Source: Tachypleus tridentatus (lineage: Eukaryota; Arthropoda; Merostomata; Xiphosura; Limulidae). Taken from it: a stretch of DNA of 64,000 bases. The notes below the pieces were generated by a model. The model worked only from the letters and a program-made list of their open reading frames with translations. It searched no databases and was not told where the DNA came from. Shown one piece after another: positions 55,750 to 64,000 of this stretch. The first letter of the stretch is position 1; the number at the start of each line of letters is the position of its first letter. Both the position numbers and the translations under genes were made by a program. The DNA is taken from NCBI RefSeq assembly GCF_004210375.1, contig NC_134833.1, forward strand, positions 143,646,127 to 143,710,126, given 5' to 3'.

Positions 55750-58700
55750 TCTTGTTTCTGTATTTTTTATTGTTTTAAAATACCAGTATGACCATACAAA
55801 CTTTACCCAAACTTATATATGAAACAACCCTTATGCTAATTTAAATAATTTTAAACCATCTTCTTATGGGCATCATATAATTGTTTTAAACACAAATATC
55901 CTTCAGATTATCAAAACTTCAAGTGCAACACATTGTTCTAGTAGTCCAAGACTACAAGTTTGAGTGCACCTAATAAATGTCAACATTATTATTTTAACAA
56001 AATTTTTTCATTCCTATAAATAATTCAATAGCTGATGGTTCTACCACATTTTAAATAAGGTTCCAACCTCTGGGTTAATTATTCTCATGTAAAGATATTA
56101 GTATAACCTACAAAACCCCCTATCCTACTAAAGCCACTCCACAGACTGCAAATTGTTCCATCAACAAACCCCTTCTTACCACTAGTCAAACTTCAAATAA
56201 TTCTATCTGTAAAACCTCATATTGTAAAATGTCAGTGTAGGTTACAAATCATAGCATCAATGTAGACTACAAAACCACCTCCTACCACTAATCAAACTAC
56301 TATACAAAGTGCAAGTTGTTCCATCTATAAGAAAAAAATCTCTACTTATTTTCTAAATATTGTAATTTCTCTTAGAAACTTTTATTAAAATGGTCTATCC
56401 AGAGGAACTTCAAACAAGTTTTTTTTTTTCCAAATTTATGATCCCATAATTCTAAGAGTTCTCTTCAGTTTCACAAGTGTTTGACCTCATGAAAGACAAT
56501 GATGAATCAAAAAGTTTAAAATTCCATAAAGTACAAAGCGTATCAAATTATTTAATACATTTCACATCCTTCCTCTTCCTTGTATAAGTGCACAAGGAGT
56601 ATTTTTTGAAATATTTCTATTTTTATAATTTAGATGCTGTAATACCTATACAGAATGTTTTTTGTTCGTGAGTGCTTATTAAATGTGTCGTTCTGCTTGT
56701 ACTAAAGATCACTTAGACCTTCAGGTACTCATCCTTGTTTTTTTGTGTGCATAATTAATTTTCTTCAAGAGTTCACCTCTGCTATCACATTTCTTCTTTC
56801 TTCATAATTTTGGTATTAAACATTTTTCATGAAGATCACAAAAAATACAAACTATAATATATAAACTATATATAGTAACTCAAAAAGTAAACTAAATATT
56901 TATATACTTCTGAAACTCTTGACCAAATACATGGAGAAAGGTGATATGGTCATATTACCATCCAATTTGTGGAAATAAAACTTTTACTATTTCTTATGTG
57001 GGGTGAAATAATTCTGATTTCAGTATTAAAATTTATTAAATGAGGATCAATTTATTCATGGAAATTTTCTTTATGAATAAAGAAATGAATCAGTTAAGTA
57101 TATTTAAGTAGTTTCAAAAGGTAAGATATAACTTGCTCTCTATTTTAAAGAAAAGAACTTTAGAAAACAAAATTATTTATTTTGGCAATGGCCTCACTTT
57201 TGTTACCAGTGAATTTCATGAGGACAAATATGTATGTATATGATAATCCTTAGGAGATTTTTAAAACATAACCAAAATTTAAAACAAAGGATGTTTAGGC
57301 TATTTTATGTCTATGATATGATTATGTAGTTTAAAAGTTATTTTTCTTCTGACTATAGATTTTTTTATCTATAATGATGAAAATCTGACAAAATATTGAA
57401 AAACCAACAAACCTAAAAAATTACATATTAATTTGTTTTGGAGCCACAAAGTTTAATGTTGTCATGAATCTACTTCCAACTATTCTATACCTAAGCCTAA
57501 ATGTAACAGCAAAAACCAACTGGACCTAAAGGTAATAACTAGTTTGGTAAGAAAATGTTTGTACTTTTTGTGGGATAGAAACTAAATTTATTTTCCATGT
57601 AATATTTTCTTACAAATTTGTGTCATGTCCGTCTTTAATAAACATTTCACTGCAAACTATGGATTCTTCTGTAAAAATGAACTTCTTGCTATAAACAAAT
57701 CATATAATTCTTTCTATACACTTGTCATGATCATCAAATCAATTCTAATTTCCAAACTGTCAAAATAATTAGAATAATGCACTACAAATTGTGAACACAT
57801 GCAAGAAATTACATACTGCCTTTCAAGTTAAAATTCCTTTCCCAATATCATTAAAGTTTAAAAACAACTGTGATTAGTTAAGATTATAAAGAAATGTACT
57901 TGTTAATAATAATGAAAAAATAATCTACAGGCATTCTAAAAACTCTGAATAAATAATCTTGGTTGAAACTGAACCTTTCTCAAGTACATAAAGCACTAAA
58001 CCTTAAAAGTGATGAGAGAGTAATTTTAGTGACATTTTACATGTAAATTGGCAAAAGTTGCATACACTCGCTGATGATTGATATTTAAAAAAAAAAGAAA
58101 AGCTACCTTAATCCTTTTTTTAAAACAATTTCTTCAGTTTTCCATATCTTTTACATGTACCCCCCCAAACAAAACAACTTCCAAACCTAATTTACCCCTA
58201 TGTCCTATTGTTTCAGTATACAAAGCTTAAAACCTTGGGAAATTCCTTCCTCTAATATTCTTTGACCATATTTCTTATGCTTCTTTCTTTGTAAAAAGCT
58301 TTAAAACATTTACCAAAAAACTGAGAATTCTGCCATTTTGTTTAGCTAGTCACATCTGATACAAAAAAATCTGTCCTAGAAACAATAACTACTGATTTGG
58401 AAGGATACCAAAATAAACTTAATTCTGATTTCTATCTAAACATGAACACCATAAGAGATTTGTCATTCTAGCTAAATCTCTGCTTTAAACATGTAAATTA
58501 TATCAAAGTCAAAGCTTAACTATAAGAGCTTGCAGCCCCAAGTACTTGCCAATACATTCTTTAGAAAAGCTGGAAATATTACTATCCCAAATTCACTTGA
58601 CAAACGTTTTTTTTGCTTGGTGTGTAATAATGACATTGTTACTGTTTTCAGTAATTTTGACATCATTTATGACTATTTCTCTAATCTAAAACCAAACCTA

Positions 58701-61000
58701 AAATTACTGATGGAAAAAAAAAAAAATCATTGATGACAAATTGTTCTAAACCATGTTGAAAAGACTGGCTTCCAAACCTCTCTATTTCAAAAAAAAAAAA
58801 CTTTAGTCTATGGAATTTCCTTCATGATCAATTCCCATAGTCAGGTATGTTATTAAAATACATAAAATTCAAGTTCCAATCTTAATTGTTTAAAAAAAAA
58901 ATGATGACAACCTTAGGTTTCAGTTTTCTGTGTAAACCAATCTCTCTCTCTTCTTGATGTTAATCAAGTTATTGTTTCCTTTCAAATTAAGGCACAAAAA
59001 TTTACAAGTTAACTTTTTGTTAGCCTCAGTTTTTATAACTCAACTGATGCCAGGTAAACCTGATGAAACATTGTAACACAATAAACAAATTACTCTGTAC
59101 AACCAATAACTTTTCTAAATGTTCTACACATGTTTCTTCCCACATTATTCTTCATTTGTCAGACCTTGGCTCAAAGCTAGAAATGCAGAAAAAATAACAT
59201 TTCTAAACTCACTGCCTAATGGGCTGGATGACAACAGATCCTGTGAATCACTATTTATACATGGAGTATAATACCATAATAGCTGATGTAAGTGCAGAAA
59301 CTGGCAAAATGTTGAAAATTAACAGGCCTAAAAAATGTTAAGAAAAAGTTAACTGCATTTTGTTTTATACATTTCTCTTAAATTTGATCATTGCAACAAC
59401 TAAGGTGGGTCTATGGTTAATGTGTTTTAAGTTTGTTTTTATTAGTTTAACACATTTCCAAGCAGAAAAAACATGTTATCAAACAAGCACTACTGAAACA
59501 AATTTTGTTTTAATTACTTAGCAAAAATAACTTCACTCCTTTTACTACTAATAAGACATTACAGCTATGCAATTAATCAATGACCCCATTAAATGATACC
59601 TACTAGTTCTAGAAACACAAAAACACTGTGTGGCCAGTGATGCCTGCCAATTCTTTACCCTTTAGTCAACAATTTAAACTGGTGGGAGTAGCAAATTATC
59701 TTAGTAACCACACCTGGGTTAGAGTTTGGTGATGATAAGAATCAAACCAGAGACCCTCGAATACCCACAGAAAGCTTATGTAGCTTTGAGCCTAATAAAC
59801 AAATGTAGTAGCAATATTTTGATTTCTTAGACAGCTGAAATAATTGAAAACAGTAATAATCAGAAACCATAACCTCAATTAGTTAATAATGTTCATTATT
59901 TTTATTTTAGAAAAATTAAGTTATTAACAGTTCTATGAGAAAATATATTTTGTAATTTCCAAGGAATTCCACTGTACGAATTTGAAATGCTTCTATCAAA
60001 GACCTTGTCCTTCTACAGGACTAATTAGTTCACAGCCTAAAATCTGCAAAGAAACACAACCAAGTACAATGTAAGGTTTTAGTAGTAAAAAGTATGATAG
60101 CAAGAAGTTACAAGTCCCCAAACTTCAGTCAGATCACGAATAATAAAAAAATCAAAATAAACAAACAGCTTAACCTAGGTATCTAACACAATGTGAAGAC
60201 CATTAAAACATTTTTTGTAAAAACAGTGTTATGCATGAGGAAATTTTTCCTCCTATTGTTTCAAAGTAGATTTAAGAACCATATTTACGATTACAAAACC
60301 TCACAATCCTGAAAGATGGAGAGTACCAAAAAAGAAGTAAATAAATAGAGCCTTTGAGAAAGAAAACTATTTTATATTATTATCATTATTATAAAATAAT
60401 TCAAATTATGTATACAAGTCCTCCTTGTTTCTGAAATGACATGTAAAAACATGGGTTAAAAATCACGCATTTGTAACAAACCTAGTATGTAGTATTACCG
60501 ATGGAACATGCGACAATAGCCTCATAGTCATTACATAAGGCTATGGTTTTTACTACATAATCAGGCCCCTTAACTAAACAGATATAATTAAATAATTATA
60601 CTTCACATACAATATTGGTATATCAGAGGCATACTCACCCCCTTCAAAAATATTTAAATACAATATTTTCATTAACTATCCAAGTCCACTATTTTAAACT
60701 AAAAGCAGTGACATAAAAGAATCTGTAAATGACTAACAAGCCCTCTACTGGTTCTCTTTATTTTGGCTTCAGTTATGACAGATGCAATAGGTTTTGTGTC
60801 AGGGATGTTTAATACTGTATTATTTTAATGAAATAAAATATTAACACAATATTGAAACATTTTTTACAGTGTAGAGATTTTTAATTCACAGATTTTTTAT
60901 GGTTTGTTGCACATCAGCTTTCAATAAATTTATGAACAGTCAAGTAATGTTGCCACAGCCTTTACAGGTCAAGTGTACAAATAAATTAATTCTCATTCAA
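55750..61000. other. Intergenic region between RyR and cofilin
   Basis: AT-rich and without a supported gene. A loose duplication at about 56,090-56,330 repeats GTATAACCTACAAAACC...CTACTAAAGCCACTCC...GCAAATTGTTCCATC. A SINE-like tail (AGCTTTGAGCCTAATAAACAAA) stands at about 59,783-59,805. Open frames here (for example near 58,530) are short, low in coding character and match nothing known. Confidence 0.6.
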
Positions 61001-61022
61001 GACAAGGTTCATATTTTGAATA

Positions 61023-61028
61023 TTTATT
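61023..61028 (-). terminator. Candidate cofilin polyadenylation signal
   Basis: AATAAA on the - strand, 577 bp beyond the stop codon of the cofilin exon; the first such hexamer I find downstream of it. Confidence 0.4.
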
Positions 61029-61604
61029 GACAGATATTATCTAGTATATAATTACATTTCATGTGCCATTGGTTTTGGTCTAAACTAATTTTCTGTTTAT
61101 ATTTTGGTCAAACTTTAACAGAACATGTTTTTTTGGTAAAGCATAATGTGAGAACTTAAGTGTATAATATATCTGCCAACATATTTAAGCAACAAAGAAC
61201 TACTAGTAGATATATAAAGAAAAGCCTTGACTTGAAAAAAAAAACAGTTCAAACTCGAGAAAACTGTAAATTATACACATATTAAATTAACTTCTGACAA
61301 TACACATTCAGATGTTACAAAATCCACCATCTTCTCAACTAGTATACAATCACTAGAATATCAAAAAAAGCTAAGAATCCAATATTTTGATGAAATTAAT
61401 TTCATTTAGAGAAAAAAATGTCAGCATGAAAATATTTTACAGCACAAACTTTCACGAAATATCTAGAAATTCTTGGTAAATCATATGACTCACACACACA
61501 TACAAACATGATTCAAAGTGCACTCAACTTTGGAGTAAAACAAAATCTTGTACACATTTTGAAAATGTTACAACAATAATGACATTTAGAACACTGATGA
61601 GTAT

Positions 61605-61767
61605 TTACTTTCCACCCTTCTTTAGTGAATCTACAATTACAGTTTCATCAGCTTCCTCAAAGTCACAGGCCTGAACGTATTTGTACGTCCCAACAAGTGC
61701 TTTCTTGAGTGCATCACAGCTACTAGAGTACAACATTTTCTGTTTGATTTTTGACGACTCTGGACAC
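61605..61767 (-). CDS. cofilin: ADF/cofilin, last coding exon
   Basis: Actin-depolymerising factor family: binds and severs actin filaments in the cytoplasm. On the - strand the acceptor TTATGTAG is followed by G, which completes a Trp codon with the previous exon (WCP is the family's usual sequence here). It then reads CPESSKIKQKMLYSSSCDAL, KKALVGTYKYVQACDFEEAD and 13 more residues to TAA. KMLYSSS-DALKK is the actin-binding long helix of cofilins; the closest match I know is insect twinstar (LVG-x-x-KY-x-QA). 53 residues of an expected about 148. The end, KKGGK, differs from fly and human. The upstream exons are not in the window. Transcribed towards RyR. Confidence 0.92.
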
Positions 61768-64000
61768 CTACATAAATTATATATTGGTGTTACATTCTTT
61801 ACAATTTTGGTCAAATTTTGAATGAAAAATGCAAATTAACACAAGCACTCTTCACAATAAACACTGCAGATTTACTTTCAGAAAAACATTATTAATCTGT
61901 TGACAAAAGTATTAACACTAATTTAAGTAAAATATGTGGAAGTCAAACGTAAAGTCTGAAACCACTTATCAATTTTTTGAAATATTTCACAAGCCAGAAA
62001 TATAATACAAGTCTTATGAATTAGATCTAAAGATGACAGAGTATCTATGTTTCAAATAAAATAAACCTGCCATAAACTAAAAACTTTATTCCAACTTATA
62101 CTATAACCTTTTTAATGCTACTGTGTGTCACATACAAGTTTTTTTGTTTTATTTCTTTAAAGTTATGTCAACAATTTTCTTATATTAATGATCATAATTA
62201 CTGTTCAGTCAAAGACAAGTATTTGTAACTTACTAGTAAGCAGATGTAGTGTTGGTAATGGGGGCTAATAGCCAGCACAGTAGCTGTAGGTATAAATACA
62301 TCAGTATTTTTGTTCTAGCCTAAAAGAATCTTTAATCAACTTGTATATTATCTGGAGATAACTATTTATTTGACCAGGCTATAACAAAAATACTTTTCAT
62401 CCACATTTTAATTTTTTCATGTTTGGACTACTATGCAGTTCGAAGGAGAAATTGCACCATTGAAAGGAAAAATTACATAAAGTTGTAGCCAGTTCTTCAC
62501 AGATTTAAAAAAAAAAGACCTCATCATTAAGATTATTCAATTAAAAGATGTTTCACTTACTTCAACTGATAGCTCCTCGGACAAGAGTCTATAACTGTTT
62601 TGAATTTCTAGTACACCACTAATTTGTCCTTGTACTTCAATAAAAGTTTTATCAGGTTTAGCAAACCATTATTCTTAAACTCCAACTGTCTTTGTGTGAT
62701 ATAACTGCCTGAATCTTATTTTGTTATTTTCTCCTACTATGGCAAAATAAAACCACAATGTGTACAGGTCAACGCACCTGGTTCTTGTAAAATTAACCAT
62801 GGAAACATTTAACACTATCAATAATAATGTTCATTGAAAGATAACAACAACGGTTACTATTTATGTAACAATCACACTGAAAAGATTCACCAACTTTCCA
62901 AAAGTGAGAGCTTGGAGTTTGTTTTAACTTTCTTTTCACTATCTATTATACTGAAGTTACCTTAGCTTGGTTGATTGCTTTAAGATGTAGTTTACCAAAT
63001 TTTATTCTCAGATGCATCATAAAACAAATCAAGGACTAAGGCATTTTTAAAGGATATCCAGGAACTTACGATTTCAATGTTGGAGTTTCTTAACCTTTAA
63101 GATTTTCTTTGATTGCAAACCACATATACAGAATCTTCATAAAACATGCACTACACTAACACACTTTGCATATTTTATAAGTGTATACAAAATAACAGAA
63201 AATTTATCTCCAGAATGCAATTTTATTAGCTCAATATTTTATTACTACAGCTGTATCAGAGGCAATCAATCTCCCAGCAGGTTAATCTAAATCTATAGCT
63301 CTTGATAAGGCTGTAATAACGAAATATTGAGATAAAAGTTACATTTTGGAGATACAGATTGTTATTTACTTTATGTTTATAAAAATGTCATAAAAACTTC
63401 ATGTTGCATTAAACAAAGTCAAGAATAATAATTTACATGTTTAATTTATATCTTTCTACTAAGCAAGAAAGTATGACTGGTAGATTACTTTTACTAGTAT
63501 CTAATTTATGGGCATTTTATTCTTAAACTTCTTCCAAATTATTTTATGAACAAAAATAATCTGAATTAACTGTTGATAAGTCTGTAAATGTATAGATATG
63601 GCTTGCTTCAAGTCCCCTACATAGGTACTTTAGTTACTAATGAAGTACAAGTTTGGTGAATACAAATAAATGCATCTTACAATGAAAGATTGTTAATTAT
63701 TTTACTGAAATAGTTTTGGCAAATACATTGTCATTTAGGTCTAAAACTTAAATTTTCTAAATTGAATGAAAATTATATATTCATGGAAAAGCTGAGTTAT
63801 AAAGGTTTTATTACTATTAACTGTGTTTAAAATCAAAATAAGGGAGAAAAGTTAACCAGTTAACAGTTGATTAATGCCAACTCATCTCACAATCACTGGT
63901 AATACCAGTGAAGAATTTCACACAACATTTGTAATCAACCATTTCAAATTAGTTCCCATTCTGATCTAATATGCTTAATCTTACATCCACAAGTCAAACT
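61768..64000 (-). other. Cofilin intron (partial)
   Basis: 2.2 kb upstream of the last cofilin exon on its strand. I searched for the preceding exon (which should contain the FLMSW-type end) and saw none, so the intron extends past the window edge. No transposon or tandem repeat was recognised. Confidence 0.6.

Noticed and set aside
58530-58733. 67-codon + strand frame in the intergenic region
   Set aside because: Low-complexity, Phe/Asn/Lys-rich, ends in poly-A; no conserved motif and no neighbouring exons.
1-64000. CRISPR array, prokaryotic operon or defence system
   Set aside because: Introns, SINEs and animal genes show this is eukaryotic nuclear DNA; the tandem arrays have no unique spacers.

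Overview
This window is animal nuclear DNA: AT-rich, with short exons bounded by GT/AG sites, kilobase-scale introns and many decayed transposons. The arthropod-type ryanodine receptor sequence points to an arthropod. The tRNA-derived SINEs and Penelope-like repeats look to me like those of horseshoe crabs (Xiphosura). That last step rests on remembered repeat sequence and is only moderately certain.

Positions 874-54,967 (+ strand) hold the 3' part of one ryanodine receptor gene (RyR), the calcium-release channel of the sarcoplasmic/endoplasmic reticulum. I could place 40 coding exons that join in one open frame: 4,065 nt, 1,354 residues plus stop. In order they encode the end of the cytoplasmic solenoid and central domain (exons 1-14), the EF-hand pair (15-16), the part leading to the membrane (17-26), the membrane helices and pore with the GGGIGD selectivity filter (27-36), and the zinc-binding C-terminal domain (37-40). 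The start of the gene lies to the left of the window. Two further short frames with splice sites and matching phase (18,900-18,971 and 34,332-34,385) may be optional exons.

From 54,968 to about 61,000 lie the RyR 3' UTR and non-coding DNA. On the - strand, 61,605-61,767 is the last coding exon of an ADF/cofilin gene, convergent with RyR; the rest of the window to 64,000 is its intron.

The introns carry most of the structure: two near-full-length Tc1/mariner elements and two remnants, Penelope-like elements with GIY-YIG remnants and fold-back derivatives (one with a clear target-site duplication), CR1-like LINE fragments (one pair nested), two about 250-bp candidate MITEs with TTAA-type ends, at least ten SINE copies, and several tandem arrays. 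Three arrays touch splicing signals: a 48-bp array made of copies of the exon 34 splice donor, an array that carries a copy of the start of exon 27, and a 45-bp array just after the exon 38 donor. I found no prokaryotic-style systems, tRNA genes, rRNA genes or CRISPR arrays.
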